Shown here one piece after another: positions 10,497 to 19,859 of a DNA stretch of 53,802 bases. The position numbers and the translations under genes are program-made. The stretch comes from Mycolicibacterium septicum DSM 44393. GTDB lineage: Bacteria; Actinomycetota; Actinomycetes; Mycobacteriales; Mycobacteriaceae. A model generated the notes under the pieces. That model saw only the letters and a list, made by a program, of their open reading frames with translations, searched no databases and was not told where the DNA came from. Every line of letters begins with the position of its first letter. The first letter of the stretch is position 1. The stretch covers positions 3,343,829-3,397,630 of the forward strand of contig NZ_HG322951.1 in NCBI RefSeq assembly GCF_000455325.1, given 5' to 3'.

Positions 10497-10548
10497 CTCC
10501 TCACCGCCGCAGATACTGTGCTGCGATGACCCAACCCTATGTCTGGGC

Positions 10549-11514
10549 TCAGCCCAGGCTCGCCGATTTGATCGTCACCGGTGTGGCGGGCTCGCCGTCA
10601 TCGCTGCCGTCGGCGACTCCGCCGTCGGCAATCGCGTCCAGGGTGGCCAGCCCGGTCTTGTCGACGGTGCCGAACACGGTGTAGGTCGGCGGCAGCAGGG
10701 AATCCTCGTACACCAGGAAGAACTGGCTGCCGTTGGTACCGGGCCCGGAGTTCGCCATCGCCACGGTGCCGCGCGGATAGACGACCGGCTGCCGCAGCGC
10801 GGGGTCGGAGAGCCGGTACTGGTTGGTCGGGTACTCGTTGGGGAATCGGTAACCGGGCCCACCGGTGCCGCTGCTCGACGGGTCACCGCACTGCAGTGCC
10901 GCGAGGTCTCCGGTGGTCAGCCGGTGGCACTGCGTGCCGTCGAAGAATCCCTGCGAGGCCAGGGACGCGAAGTTGTTCACCGTGCAGGGCGCTTTGCCGT
11001 TGGCCAGGTTCAGTCCGATGCTGCCGCGATCGGTGAAGATCCCGGCTTCCACCGTCGCCGGTTCGGTCGGCACCGGGCCGGTGCGCGGTGGCCGCACCGG
11101 TTTGGTGGCCGGTTCGGTGGTGGTCGGGTACTGGCAGTTGGTGCCGAGGTTGGCCGGCGCCGCGAACGCGGGCAGTTGTTGCTCCGAACCCGGCGAGGCC
11201 GTGTAGCGGTCCCGGCGGGGCATGTCCTCGGCCGCTTTGACGACGATGAAGGCGAACACCACGGCCAGCACCGTCGCCACGATCGCCAGCGCCGTCATCA
11301 CATACCCGATGACCAGGCCCGCGATCGCGATACCGCGGCCCTGCTCGCCGGTGCGTTTGAGCTGCGACAGCGAGATGTGCCCGAAGACGATGCCCAGCGG
11401 CGCGAACAGGACCGCGGACACCAGTGACGCGACCGCCATACCGTTGGTGTGGGCAGACGGGGGATAACCAGCCGGATATCCCTGGTAACCGCCGTAAGGG
11501 GGCGGGGCAGTCAA
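10549..11514 (-). CDS. DUF4190-anchored cyclophilin-type peptidyl-prolyl isomerase
   Basis: A 321-aa protein. A Gly/Tyr/Pro-rich N-terminus leads into a DUF4190-like region with two membrane helices (about residues 25-50 and 62-95) separated by GHISLSQLKRTGEQGRG. A linker and a cyclophilin domain (about 155-318) follow, with CHRLTTGDLAALQCGDP carrying the Arg and Gln of the active site, and GTVAMANSGPGTNGSQFFLVYED. The usual Trp/His of the HTVFG loop reads TYTVFG, as in the neighbouring PpiB. The domain should face the cell-wall side and fold exported proteins. Start is TTG with GGGAGC a few bases upstream. It is a tandem relative of the ppiB gene 13 bases upstream on the same strand. Confidence 0.9.
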   Translation of the reverse strand: MTAPPPYGGYQGYPAGYPPSAHTNGMAVASLVSAVLFAPLGIVFGHISLSQLKRTGEQGRGIAIAGLVIGYVMTALAIVATVLAVVFAFIVVKAAEDMPRRDRYTASPGSEQQLPAFAAPANLGTNCQYPTTTEPATKPVRPPRTGPVPTEPATVEAGIFTDRGSIGLNLANGKAPCTVNNFASLASQGFFDGTQCHRLTTGDLAALQCGDPSSSGTGGPGYRFPNEYPTNQYRLSDPALRQPVVYPRGTVAMANSGPGTNGSQFFLVYEDSLLPPTYTVFGTVDKTGLATLDAIADGGVADGSDDGEPATPVTIKSASLG

Positions 11515-11527
11515 ATTGCTCCCGTGC

Positions 11528-12403
11528 CTAGTCCAGGGCCACAGACTTCAGCTCGACGTCGAGGGCCGGCTTGCCGTCCGGCCCGCCTCCGGCGACACCG
11601 GCAGCGGCGATCTTGTCGAGGGTGGCCAGGCCGGTGTCGTCGATCTTGCCGAACACGGTGTAGCCCGGGGGCAGCTGCGAGTCCTGGTACACCAGGAAGA
11701 ACTGGCTGCCGTTGGTGTTCGGTCCGGCGTTGGCCATGGCCACGGTGCCGCGCGGGTAGAGCACCGGCTGCTGCAGCGCCGGGTTGTCCGGCTGGTACTG
11801 GTTGGTCGGGTACTCGTTGGCGAACTGGTAGCCCGGGCCACCGGTGCCCTGGCCGGTCGGGTCACCGCACTGCAGCACCGAGAGGCCGCCCGAGGTCAGC
11901 CGGTGGCACGGGGTGTCGTTGAAGTAGTTCTGCCCTGCCAGGCTGGCGAAGCTGTTGACCGTGCACGGTGCCTTGGCGTTGTCGAGCTGCAGCCCGATGT
12001 TGCCCTGGGTGGTGACCATGCTGACGCTGACCGTGGCTGGATCGGTCGGAACCTTACCGGTGCGCGGCGGGGTGGTCGGCTTGCTGGCCGCGCCTGCGGC
12101 CGGGTACTGGCAGTTGGCGCCGAGGTCGGCGGCTGCGACGAAGGCCGGCAGCTGACCGTTGGCGGCAGGCTGGGCCGGCGCTCCGGAGGTTGCCGTCGTG
12201 GTGTCCGCCGAGGCGGTGGTGCTGCCCGAGTCCTTGCTGGTGAACACGAACGTGGCCACGACGGCCCCGATGACCACGATGGCCGCGGCGACCGAGCCCG
12301 CGATGGTCACGATGCGTCGTTTGCGTTCCTGGGCGGCGCGGCGCTCCAGCTGTTCCTCCAGCTTGCGCTTGGCGGTCTCACGCCGTTCTTTGTTGGTCGG
12401 CAC
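11528..12403 (-). CDS. ppiB: Membrane-anchored cyclophilin-type peptidyl-prolyl cis-trans isomerase PpiB
   Basis: Catalyses proline isomerisation in exported proteins; positional counterpart of M. tuberculosis Rv2582. The 291-aa protein starts with a charged segment (NKERRETAKRKLEEQLERR), has one membrane helix near residues 30-52, a low-complexity Thr/Ser/Ala linker, and a cyclophilin domain with CHRLTSGGLSVLQCGDP and GTVAMANAGPNTNGSQFFLV. The frame is open far upstream, but the GTG at 12403 has AAGGAGG nine bases before it and gives the expected N-terminus. It differs from the adjacent cyclophilin by using a single helix anchor instead of DUF4190. Confidence 0.94.
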   Translation of the reverse strand: MPTNKERRETAKRKLEEQLERRAAQERKRRIVTIAGSVAAAIVVIGAVVATFVFTSKDSGSTTASADTTTATSGAPAQPAANGQLPAFVAAADLGANCQYPAAGAASKPTTPPRTGKVPTDPATVSVSMVTTQGNIGLQLDNAKAPCTVNSFASLAGQNYFNDTPCHRLTSGGLSVLQCGDPTGQGTGGPGYQFANEYPTNQYQPDNPALQQPVLYPRGTVAMANAGPNTNGSQFFLVYQDSQLPPGYTVFGKIDDTGLATLDKIAAAGVAGGGPDGKPALDVELKSVALD

Positions 12404-12523
12404 CGCAGCAGTCCTCCTTGTGGGCGGTCGGGATTGGTGACGAGTCTGCCAGGCGGGCCTGGGTACCGGGCCTGCGACCCGCGGGAACCGCAGGTGGCGG
12501 CGTGGCCGTGGGAAACTGGGGCC
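12404..12523. promoter_or_regulatory. Divergent promoter region between ppiB and the MBL hydrolase gene
   Basis: About 120 bases separate two divergent starts. The ppiB ribosome-binding site AAGGAGG is at 12413-12419 on the minus strand. An inverted repeat CCTGCG (12471-12476) / CGCAGG (12489-12494) with an inner CCCGCGGG palindrome could be an operator or a leader hairpin. No clear -10/-35 pair was recognised. Confidence 0.4.
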
Positions 12524-13177
12524 GTGTTCATTACCGGATTCCCGGCCGGGATGCTGGCGTGTAACTGCTATGTCCTGGCCGAGCGGCCAGGGGCCGACGC
12601 GATCGTCGTCGACCCCGGCCAGCGGGCCATGGACCGGCTGCGCCGGATTCTCGACGAGAACCGCCTCACCCCGGCAGCGGTCCTGCTGACGCACGGTCAC
12701 ATCGATCACATCTGGTCGGCCCAGAAGGTGGCCGACACCTACGGCTGCCCCGTCTACATCCACCCCGAGGACCGGTTCATGCTGACCGATCCGATCAAGG
12801 GGTTCGGCCCGCGGCTTGCCCAGGTTGCGCTCGGGATGCTGTTCTCCGAGCCCAAACAGCTGGTCGAGCTGGACAAAGACGGCCAGACGCTCGATTTCGG
12901 CGACGTCTCGGTCACCGTCGACCACACGCCGGGACACACCAGGGGATCGGTGGTGTTCCGGGTGGACCAGACGGTATTCACGGGCGATACGCTGTTCCGG
13001 TCCTCGGTGGGCCGCACCGACCTGCCCGGTGGCAGTGGACGCGACCTGCTCGATTCGATCGTGACAAAGCTGTTGGTACTCGACGACGACACCGTGGTAT
13101 TACCAGGACACGGCCCGCGCACGACCATCGGGCACGAACGCCGCACCAACCCGTTTCTCGAAGGTTTGACTCTGTGA
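12524..13177 (+). CDS. Metallo-beta-lactamase-fold hydrolase (glyoxalase II-like)
   Basis: A 217-aa cytoplasmic hydrolase with the metallo-beta-lactamase fold, matching the glyoxalase II-like gene (Rv2581c type) that precedes hisS in mycobacteria. The metal site motif THGHIDHI gives H57, H59, D61 and H62; further ligands are in [11 protein letters not shown] and the [15 protein letters not shown] segment, and the last His is in LPGHGPRT near the C-terminus. The substrate is unknown; thiol-ester hydrolysis is the family's usual activity. The frame continues upstream, but the GTG at 12524 gives the family N-terminus [17 protein letters not shown]. Its stop overlaps the hisS start (GTGA). Confidence 0.92.
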   Translation: MFITGFPAGMLACNCYVLAERPGADAIVVDPGQRAMDRLRRILDENRLTPAAVLLTHGHIDHIWSAQKVADTYGCPVYIHPEDRFMLTDPIKGFGPRLAQVALGMLFSEPKQLVELDKDGQTLDFGDVSVTVDHTPGHTRGSVVFRVDQTVFTGDTLFRSSVGRTDLPGGSGRDLLDSIVTKLLVLDDDTVVLPGHGPRTTIGHERRTNPFLEGLTL

Positions 13178-14439
13178 CATCTGCATTCCAGGCGCCCAAG
13201 GGCGTGCCCGATTACCTCCCGCCGGAGTCGGCGCAGTTCGTCGCGGTCCGGGACGGACTGCTGGCTGCCGCGCGCCGCGCCGGCTACGGCGACGTCGAGC
13301 TGCCGATCTTCGAGGACACCGCGCTGTTCGCCCGCGGTGTGGGCGAGTCGACCGATGTGGTGTCCAAGGAGATGTACACGTTCGCCGACCGCGGTGACCG
13401 CTCGGTGACCCTGCGCCCGGAAGGCACTGCCGGGGTGATCCGCGCGGTGATCCAGCACCGCCTCGACCGCGGGGCACTGCCGGTCAAGCTGTGTTACTCG
13501 GGACCGTTCTTCCGTTACGAACGTCCGCAGGCCGGGCGCTACCGGCAGCTGCAGCAGGTCGGGGTCGAGGCCATCGGGGTCGACGACCCGGCGCTGGACG
13601 CCGAGGTGATCGCGGTGGCCGATGCCGGCTTCCGGTCCCTGGGCCTGGACGGGTTCCGCCTCGAGCTGACCTCGCTGGGCGATGACACCTGCCGGCCGGC
13701 GTACCGGGAGCTGCTGCAGGACTTCCTGTTCAAGCTCGACCTCGACGAGGACACCCGGCGACGCGCCGAGATCAACCCGCTTCGGGTGCTCGACGACAAG
13801 CGGCCCCACGTGCGGGAGATGACCGCGGACGCGCCGCTGATGCTCGACCACCTCTCGGACAGCGCCAAGGCCCACTTCGAGGTCGTGCAGGCGCACCTCG
13901 ACGCGCTCGGCGTGCCGTACGTGATCAACCCGCGGATGGTGCGCGGGCTGGACTACTACACCAAGACCACGTTCGAGTTCGTGCACGACGGACTGGGCGC
14001 GCAGTCCGGTATCGGCGGCGGTGGCCGCTACGACGGCCTGATGAGTCAGCTCGGCGGGCAGGACATGTCGGGGATCGGATTCGGCCTCGGCGTCGACCGG
14101 ACCCTGCTCGCCCTGCAGGCCGAGGGCAAGACGGTGACCGGTGCCGGCGGCGTCGAGGTGTTCGGCGTGCCGCTGGGCGATGCCGCCAAGCTGGAGCTGG
14201 CCAAGCTGGCCGCGCGGCTGCGGGCCGGTGGGGTGCGGGTGGACCTGGCCTACGGCGACCGCGGGCTCAAGGGTGCGATGAAAGCGGCCGACCGTTCAGG
14301 TGCCAAGTACGCGCTGGTGGCAGGCGACCGTGACATCGAGGCCGGCACCGTCGGGCTCAAGGACCTCTCGACCGGCGAGCAGGTGGATGTCGCCGCCGAT
14401 TCCGTTGTCGCCGAGGTGCTTTCCCGCCTGGCCCGGTAG
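13174..14439 (+). CDS. hisS: Histidyl-tRNA synthetase
   Basis: Charges tRNA-His with histidine. The 421-aa class II synthetase begins [15 protein letters not shown] and shows motif 2 ([20 protein letters not shown] near residues 105-124), the histidine-binding motif [12 protein letters not shown] near 257, motif 3 ([15 protein letters not shown] near 304) and a C-terminal anticodon-binding domain from about 325. The GTG start at 13174 overlaps the stop of the metallo-hydrolase gene, so the two are likely translated together. Confidence 0.97.
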   Translation: MTSAFQAPKGVPDYLPPESAQFVAVRDGLLAAARRAGYGDVELPIFEDTALFARGVGESTDVVSKEMYTFADRGDRSVTLRPEGTAGVIRAVIQHRLDRGALPVKLCYSGPFFRYERPQAGRYRQLQQVGVEAIGVDDPALDAEVIAVADAGFRSLGLDGFRLELTSLGDDTCRPAYRELLQDFLFKLDLDEDTRRRAEINPLRVLDDKRPHVREMTADAPLMLDHLSDSAKAHFEVVQAHLDALGVPYVINPRMVRGLDYYTKTTFEFVHDGLGAQSGIGGGGRYDGLMSQLGGQDMSGIGFGLGVDRTLLALQAEGKTVTGAGGVEVFGVPLGDAAKLELAKLAARLRAGGVRVDLAYGDRGLKGAMKAADRSGAKYALVAGDRDIEAGTVGLKDLSTGEQVDVAADSVVAEVLSRLAR

Positions 14440-14451
14440 CTCGCGCTTCGT

Positions 14452-14988
14452 TCAGCGGCCGTGCACCACGACGGTGAGCACTTCGTCGAGGTTGCCGATG
14501 CCGCCGGTGAACGGGTTGCCGCGCTTCAGAATTCGATCGCCGTTCGGGGTGCTCGCGACGAGCTTGGGTGAGCTGGAGCCCAGCTGCATCCGACGCTCGA
14601 AGCGGACCTGGTCCAGCGGGGCGATGACCTGACCTGCGTCATCGCGATAGACCCGGTGCGCCCGGTCGAACACGGCCACCGGCCGGTAGCTCTGCAGCGG
14701 TCGGGCGCGGTCGGCTCTGATGCGGCGCACCGCTGCCAACGTTGCGGCGGCAAAGGCGAAGCCCGCGATGAGAAACAATCCGCTGACCCAGGTCGGCATC
14801 TGCGCTCGGCCGATCGCCAGCATCACAGCACCGAACCCGCCGAACACGACGGCGAGCACGCCGAGGACGAAGGCCGTTGTCGCGAGCGGTCCCGTACCCC
14901 GGTCGATGACGACCACCAGCGGGCCCTGTTCGGCCACCACCGTTCCACCGATATCGGCGAGGACCCGTTGCTGCGCGGGTTGGGGCAT
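14452..14988 (-). CDS. Hypothetical membrane protein with two helices
   Basis: A 178-aa protein not recognised as a named family. It has two adjacent membrane helices at about residues 37-60 and 66-90, and a hydrophilic C-terminal half with a basic stretch (RRIRADRARPLQ) right after the second helix, suggesting the C-terminal domain is cytoplasmic. The start at the ATG 14988 removes an unlikely Arg-rich N-terminal extension; no good ribosome-binding sequence is visible. It converges on hisS with only 12 bases between the stops. Confidence 0.7.
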   Translation of the reverse strand: MPQPAQQRVLADIGGTVVAEQGPLVVVIDRGTGPLATTAFVLGVLAVVFGGFGAVMLAIGRAQMPTWVSGLFLIAGFAFAAATLAAVRRIRADRARPLQSYRPVAVFDRAHRVYRDDAGQVIAPLDQVRFERRMQLGSSSPKLVASTPNGDRILKRGNPFTGGIGNLDEVLTVVVHGR

Positions 14989-15047
14989 GGTCGAAGTGTG
15001 CCTGCGCCACGCCGCGAGCGTGCGGGAAATGCCGACGTCCGGCGAGA

Positions 15048-15740
15048 TCAGATGGCCATGGCGGCGCGGACGTCGGCCTCCGAGGTCGAGCCACCGGTGC
15101 CGCTTGAGGTGATGCGGCCGGCCTCCAGGATGTAGTAGCGCTGAGCGGATTCCAGCGCGAATCCGATGTGCTGTTCCACCAGCAGCACACCCAGATCGCC
15201 GCGTGCGGTCAACGAGGTGATCGCGGCCTCGATCTCGGCCACCACCGACGGCTGGATGCCCTCGGTCGGCTCGTCGAGGATCAGGCACCTGGGGCTGGTG
15301 ATCAATGCCCGGGCAATCGCGAGCTGTTGCCGCTGCCCGCCCGACAGCAGGCCGGCCCGCCGGTTGAGCAGCTCTTTGAGGGCGGGGAACAGGTCCAGCT
15401 GCTCGTCGATCAGGGCCTTGCCGTTCCGCCGGCCGTCGGCGACCACCTGAAGATTCTCCGCGGTGGTCAGCTGGCCGAAGGACTGCTGTCCCTGGGGCAC
15501 GTATGCCAGGCCGCGGGCCACCCTCGCGCTCGGGCGCAGTTTGGTGATGTCCTCACCGTCGAAAAGTACTTTGCCCGCAGTGCATTTGAGCAGCCCGACG
15601 GCTGCCCTCAACAGGGTCGTCTTACCCGCGCCGTTGTGACCCATCACCGCGGCGACACCGTCGGACGGCACCGCGATGCTCGCGCCGTGGACCACTTCGG
15701 ACCGGCCGTAACCGGTTCGGACATCGAGCAGTTCGAGCAT
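15048..15740 (-). CDS. urtE: Urea ABC transporter ATP-binding protein UrtE
   Basis: One of the two ATPases of a high-affinity urea importer in the branched-chain amino acid transporter family. The 230-aa protein has Walker A GHNGAGKTTLL (near residue 34), the signature LLSGGQRQQLAIARAL, Walker B CLILDEPTEGIQPS and the switch His in LLVEQHIGFAL. The GIQPS and the glycine-rich STSEADVRAAMAI end are typical of UrtE rather than LivF. The ATG overlaps the urtD stop by one base (TGATG). Last gene of the minus-strand urt operon. Confidence 0.92.
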   Translation of the reverse strand: MLELLDVRTGYGRSEVVHGASIAVPSDGVAAVMGHNGAGKTTLLRAAVGLLKCTAGKVLFDGEDITKLRPSARVARGLAYVPQGQQSFGQLTTAENLQVVADGRRNGKALIDEQLDLFPALKELLNRRAGLLSGGQRQQLAIARALITSPRCLILDEPTEGIQPSVVAEIEAAITSLTARGDLGVLLVEQHIGFALESAQRYYILEAGRITSSGTGGSTSEADVRAAMAI

Positions 15741-16555
15741 CAGGAGATTCCTTCCACGCCGGCCGCGGCGGTGCCGAGATAGACCTCTTGGACCTTCGGG
15801 TTGGCCTGCACCTCGGCCACCGAACCTTCGGCGATCACCTGGCCGCGGGCGAGCACCGTCACCGAGGTGGCGAACGCCCGCATGAAGTCCATGTCGTGCT
15901 CGACGACCACAACGGTGCGGGTTCCGCCGATGCGGCGCAACAGGTTTCCGGTCTCTTCACGTTCCTCGTGGCTCATCCCGGCGACCGGTTCGTCGAGCAG
16001 CAGGACATCGGCGTTCTGCACCAGCAGCATGCCGATCTCCAGCCATTGCTTCTGGCCGTGGGCCAGCACGCCCGCCGGCTGGTCGGCCAGATCGGACAGC
16101 CCGGTGGTTTCCAGGGCTTCCTCGATGGCCGGCAGGATGCCGCGCCGCCGGCGCAGCAGGGTCCAGGGCGAACGGCTCGCGCCCGCGGCGATGTCCAGGT
16201 TCTGCACCACCGTCAGCTGTTCGAACACGCTCGCGGTCTGAAATGTGCGGCCCACGCCAAGGCGCGCGATCTGGTGCACTTTCTTGCCGAGCAGTTCCAC
16301 ACCCGACTTGTTCACCGAACCGGCGGCCCCCACCAGGCCGGTGATGGCGTCGATCACCGTCGTCTTTCCCGCCCCGTTGGGTCCGATCAGGAAGCGAAGA
16401 TCTCCCTGGAACAGGGTCAGGTCGACTTCACTGACCGCTTTGAAGCCGTCGAAATCGACTGTGAGACCGCGGACTTCCAGATATTCGGCACCCATGCCGG
16501 CGTTGCCGCCGGCCACCGGCTCGGGCGCCTCGGTGGCTTGCTCGGTTCCGGTCAC
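15740..16555 (-). CDS. urtD: Urea ABC transporter ATP-binding protein UrtD
   Basis: Second ATPase of the urea importer. The 271-aa product has Walker A GPNGAGKTTVIDAITGL, the LivG-type insertion (GRTFQTASVFEQLTVVQNLDIAA), Walker B VLLLDEPVAGMSHEE and the H-loop VVVVEHDMDFM. The signature region reads LAHGQKQWLEIGMLL, as in UrtD proteins. The GTG at 16555 overlaps the urtC stop (GTGA) and is preferred over upstream in-frame starts inside urtC; it leaves a variable 20-residue tail before GAEYLEVRGL. Confidence 0.93.
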   Translation of the reverse strand: MTGTEQATEAPEPVAGGNAGMGAEYLEVRGLTVDFDGFKAVSEVDLTLFQGDLRFLIGPNGAGKTTVIDAITGLVGAAGSVNKSGVELLGKKVHQIARLGVGRTFQTASVFEQLTVVQNLDIAAGASRSPWTLLRRRRGILPAIEEALETTGLSDLADQPAGVLAHGQKQWLEIGMLLVQNADVLLLDEPVAGMSHEEREETGNLLRRIGGTRTVVVVEHDMDFMRAFATSVTVLARGQVIAEGSVAEVQANPKVQEVYLGTAAAGVEGIS

Positions 16556-17679
16556 GATGGGGCACCTACTTTCTCGGTATCGGGATCGGTGTCCGACGCG
16601 GACTCGGGCCGGGACTGCTCGGCATCCGGCGCGGCAGCCCGGGAGCGCCGCCACCGGGAGAACAGCACACCGAGGCCGGCCAGGCCGGCGGGGAAGAACC
16701 CGACCACGACGATGAACAACAGGCCTTGGGCGTAGATCCACCCTGACGGAAACCGTTCGGAGAACAGGGTTTGCGCCCAGGCCACGCCGACGGCGCCGAG
16801 GACCGGGCCGAGCAGCGTCGTGCGCCCGCCGATCGCGACCCCGATCAGGAAGGCGATGGATGGCACGATGCCGACCTGTGACGGCGCGATGAATCCGACG
16901 ATCGGCACGAACAACGCACCGGCGATGCTGGCGAACAAGGCGGCCAGGGTGTAGGCCACGACCTTGATGTTGGCCGGGTCGTAGCCGAGGAACCGCACGC
17001 GTTCCTCACCGTCACGCACGGCGACCAACAACTCGCCATAGCGGCTGTACATCAGTTGCCGCACCACGGCGACCACGACCAGGAGAGTGGCTGCCGCGAT
17101 GAAATAGACCATCCGCTTGTTGGCCGGGTCATTGAGGTTGAACCCGAAGAAGGTTCGGAAATTGGTCAACCCGTTGCTGCCGCCGAGGCTGGTCTGGCCG
17201 ACGAGCAGGATCGCCAGCGCCGCGGCCAGCGCCTGCGACAGAATCGCGAAATAGGCGCCCTTGACCCGGCGCTTGAACACGCCGAAGCCGAGCAGGGCCG
17301 CGATTCCCGTCGGCAGTACCAGGATTGCCAACAACGTGAACGCGGGGGAGGCGAACGGTTCCCAGTAACCAGGCAGGTGGCGTACCCCGGCGATCTGCAT
17401 GAAGTCCGGCACGTCGTGCCCGCGGATCTCGGCGTCGGCGATCTTGAGATGCATGCCCATCATGTAGCCGCCGAGGCCGAAGAACACCCCCTGACCCAAC
17501 ACCAGCATTCCGCCACGGCCCCAGGCCAATCCGATGCCGACCGCGACGATGGCGAAGCACAGGAACTTGCCCAGCAGGCTGAGCCGGAAGTCCGACAGAA
17601 CCGCGGGTGCCACGCCGAACAGCACCACCGCGGCGGCGCCGAAGCCGGCCCACGTCTGCCAGCGGCCGAGAATGGTCAT
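16552..17679 (-). CDS. urtC: Urea ABC transporter permease UrtC
   Basis: A 375-aa inner-membrane permease of the LivM type with about nine to ten helices. It carries the UrtC-typical block around residues 80-110 (MGMHLKIADAEIRGHDVPDFM) and the permease motif GEERVRFLGYDPANIKVVAYTLAALFASIAGAL. The C-terminus is a polar Asp/Glu/Ser-rich tail. The start overlaps the urtB stop by four bases (ATGA), consistent with a tightly coupled operon. Confidence 0.93.
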   Translation of the reverse strand: MTILGRWQTWAGFGAAAVVLFGVAPAVLSDFRLSLLGKFLCFAIVAVGIGLAWGRGGMLVLGQGVFFGLGGYMMGMHLKIADAEIRGHDVPDFMQIAGVRHLPGYWEPFASPAFTLLAILVLPTGIAALLGFGVFKRRVKGAYFAILSQALAAALAILLVGQTSLGGSNGLTNFRTFFGFNLNDPANKRMVYFIAAATLLVVVAVVRQLMYSRYGELLVAVRDGEERVRFLGYDPANIKVVAYTLAALFASIAGALFVPIVGFIAPSQVGIVPSIAFLIGVAIGGRTTLLGPVLGAVGVAWAQTLFSERFPSGWIYAQGLLFIVVVGFFPAGLAGLGVLFSRWRRSRAAAPDAEQSRPESASDTDPDTEKVGAPS

Positions 17680-18560
17680 ACGAGACTCCTGGTCCGAACC
17701 GTGAACAATCCCTGGGGGCGCACCTGCAGGAAGATCACGATGATGGCGAACACGATCACCTTGGCCAGCGACGCCGTGGTGCTGTATTCGATGAACGAGT
17801 TCAGGAAGCCCAAGGCCAGCGCGGCGATCACGGTGCCCTTGATCTGGCCGAGGCCGCCGACCACCACCACCAGGAACGCATCGATCAGGAAGCTCTGGCC
17901 GATGGTCGGACTCGTGGAGCCGATGAGCGTCAGGGCCACACCGGCCACCGCCGCCAGCCCGGATCCGATGAAGAATGTGGTGATATCGGTTCTGCGCGAT
18001 GAGATACCGCTGGTCTCAGCCAGATCGCGGTTCTGGACCACCGCCCGGATCCGCCGCCCCATCGGGCTGGTCTTGAGCACGGTCGCGAGCACCGCAACGC
18101 ACACGACGGCCAGCACCAGGATGAATATGCGGGTCTTGGGCACCACGGCGCCGAGGATTTCGACGCCACCCGAGAGCCAATCCGGGGCAACGACGTTGAC
18201 CGCAGGCGCACCGAAGATGTCTCGGGCCACCTGTTGCAGGATCAGGCCGACGCCGAAGGTGACGAGCAACGTGTCCAGCGGACGGTGGTACATCCGCCGG
18301 ATCAGCGTCACCTCCAGCAGCGCGCCCATGGCGCCGCCGACGAGGAACCCGAACAGTAGCGAGATCAACAGTGAGGCACCGGCATTGGTGATGACCTGCT
18401 GCACCACATAGGCGGTGTAGCAGCCGGCCATGATGAATTCGCCGTGCGCCATGTTGATGACGCCCATCTGGCCGAAGGTCAGGGACAGGCCGAGTGCGGC
18501 CAGCAACAGGATTGAGCCGAGGCTCAATCCCGTTGCCAGCTGGCCGATGAGGATGTCCAT
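17676..18560 (-). CDS. urtB: Urea ABC transporter permease UrtB
   Basis: A 294-aa LivH-type permease with about eight membrane helices. The N-terminus (GLSLGSILLLAALGLSLTFGQMGVINMAHGEFIMAGCY) and the segment GRRIRAVVQNRDLAETSGI match UrtB/LivH. It starts 30 bases after the urtA stop and pairs with UrtC to form the membrane channel of the importer. Confidence 0.93.
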   Translation of the reverse strand: MDILIGQLATGLSLGSILLLAALGLSLTFGQMGVINMAHGEFIMAGCYTAYVVQQVITNAGASLLISLLFGFLVGGAMGALLEVTLIRRMYHRPLDTLLVTFGVGLILQQVARDIFGAPAVNVVAPDWLSGGVEILGAVVPKTRIFILVLAVVCVAVLATVLKTSPMGRRIRAVVQNRDLAETSGISSRRTDITTFFIGSGLAAVAGVALTLIGSTSPTIGQSFLIDAFLVVVVGGLGQIKGTVIAALALGFLNSFIEYSTTASLAKVIVFAIIVIFLQVRPQGLFTVRTRSLV

Positions 18561-18590
18561 GCTGTGTTTGATTCCCCGTCGCTTCGCTCG

Positions 18591-19859
18591 TCAGCCGGAC
18601 AGCCCGGCCGCCCACGGGTAGGACTTCAGGTACGGGTCGGGGTCGATCGGACCCTTGGACTCCCAGATCGTGTAGATCAGGCCGTCGGGCCGGATCTCAC
18701 CGATCCGGGCGGTCTTGGTGATGTGGTGGTTCTCGCCGTCGATCGTGACCTTGCCCTCGGGGGCGTCGAAGCTGACGCCGTCGGCGTTCTCCTGAATCGC
18801 GGCGACGTCGAACGACTTGGCCTTCTCGACGGTGTTCTTCCACAGGTAGACCGAGACGTAGGCGGCTTCCATGGGGTCCGAGGTGGGCTTCTTGGGATCC
18901 TTGACGAAGTCCTTGTAGGCCTTGACGAAGGAGTTGTTCACCGGGGTGTCGATCGTCTGGTAGTAGTTCCATGCCGTCAGCTGACCGGTGACGTTCTGCA
19001 CACCGATGCCACCGACCTCTTCCTCGGCGATCGACACCGAGACCACGGGCATCTCCTGCGGGGTCAGGCCGACGTTCTTGTACTCGCGGAAGAACGCCAC
19101 GTTCGAGTCGCCGTTGAGGGTGTTGAACACGGCGTCGGCATCGGCGCTGCGGACCTTGTTGACGATGGTGGAGAAGTCGGTCGAGCCCAGCGGGGTGTAG
19201 TCCTCGCCCTTGATCTCGATGCCGTTCTCTTTGGCGTAGGCCTTGATGATCCGGTTGGCGGTCTGCGGGAACACATAGTCACTGCCCACGAGGTAGAGCG
19301 ACTTGACGCCCTTTTCCTTGAGGTAGTCCAGTGCCGGGACGATCTGCTGGTTGGTGGTGGCGCCGGTGTAGAAGATGTTCTTGCTCGACTCCAGACCCTC
19401 GTACTGCACGGGGTAGTACAGCAGGGCGTTGGCGCTCTCGAAGACAGGGAGCATGGCCTTCCGGCTCGACGACGTCCAGCCGCCGAACACCGCCGCGACA
19501 CAGTCGCTGCTGATCAGCTTCTCGGCCTTCTCGGCGAACACCGTGGGCTCGGAAGCCCCGTCCTCGCCGATGAGCTCGATCTGTTTGCCCAGAACGCCGC
19601 CCTTGGCGTTGATCTCCTCGACCGCGAGCTTGATCGAGTCGCGGACCGTCACCTCGGAAATGGCCATCGTGCCCGACAGAGAGTTCAACGATCCGACCTT
19701 GATCTTCGGGCCGGATGTGTCCACACAGGATGCCGCGTTTGCTGTGTCGGTGTCGCTCGCCCGGCTGCCGCAGCCCGCCAGTAGCAAACCGGCGACTGCG
19801 ATCAAACTCCCTGCGGCTAGCGTCGACCGGCGCAACGGGGCACGTCCTGGATCTCGCAT
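18591..19859 (-). CDS. urtA: Urea ABC transporter substrate-binding lipoprotein UrtA
   Basis: A 422-aa type-1 periplasmic-binding-fold lipoprotein that delivers urea or short-chain amides to UrtBC. A basic N-terminus, hydrophobic core and lipobox LAGC (near residues 27-30) show lipid anchoring. Family features: KIKVGSLNSLSGTMAISE, EKAEKLISSDCVAAVFGGWTSSSRKAMLPVFE, and the YYPVQYEGLESSKNIFYTGA motif that distinguishes UrtA from amino acid-binding relatives. The ribosome-binding site AAAGG lies about 6 bases before the ATG. No urease genes lie in this window. Confidence 0.95.
   Translation of the reverse strand: MRDPGRAPLRRSTLAAGSLIAVAGLLLAGCGSRASDTDTANAASCVDTSGPKIKVGSLNSLSGTMAISEVTVRDSIKLAVEEINAKGGVLGKQIELIGEDGASEPTVFAEKAEKLISSDCVAAVFGGWTSSSRKAMLPVFESANALLYYPVQYEGLESSKNIFYTGATTNQQIVPALDYLKEKGVKSLYLVGSDYVFPQTANRIIKAYAKENGIEIKGEDYTPLGSTDFSTIVNKVRSADADAVFNTLNGDSNVAFFREYKNVGLTPQEMPVVSVSIAEEEVGGIGVQNVTGQLTAWNYYQTIDTPVNNSFVKAYKDFVKDPKKPTSDPMEAAYVSVYLWKNTVEKAKSFDVAAIQENADGVSFDAPEGKVTIDGENHHITKTARIGEIRPDGLIYTIWESKGPIDPDPYLKSYPWAAGLSG

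Noticed and set aside
12471..12494. Hairpin in the ppiB/MBL gap as a riboswitch
   Set aside because: Stem is short and no riboswitch-like conserved core was recognised; kept only as a possible operator.
11516..12523. Upstream extension of the metallo-hydrolase frame
   Set aside because: The in-frame region runs antisense through ppiB; homologous sequence only begins at VFITGFPAG.
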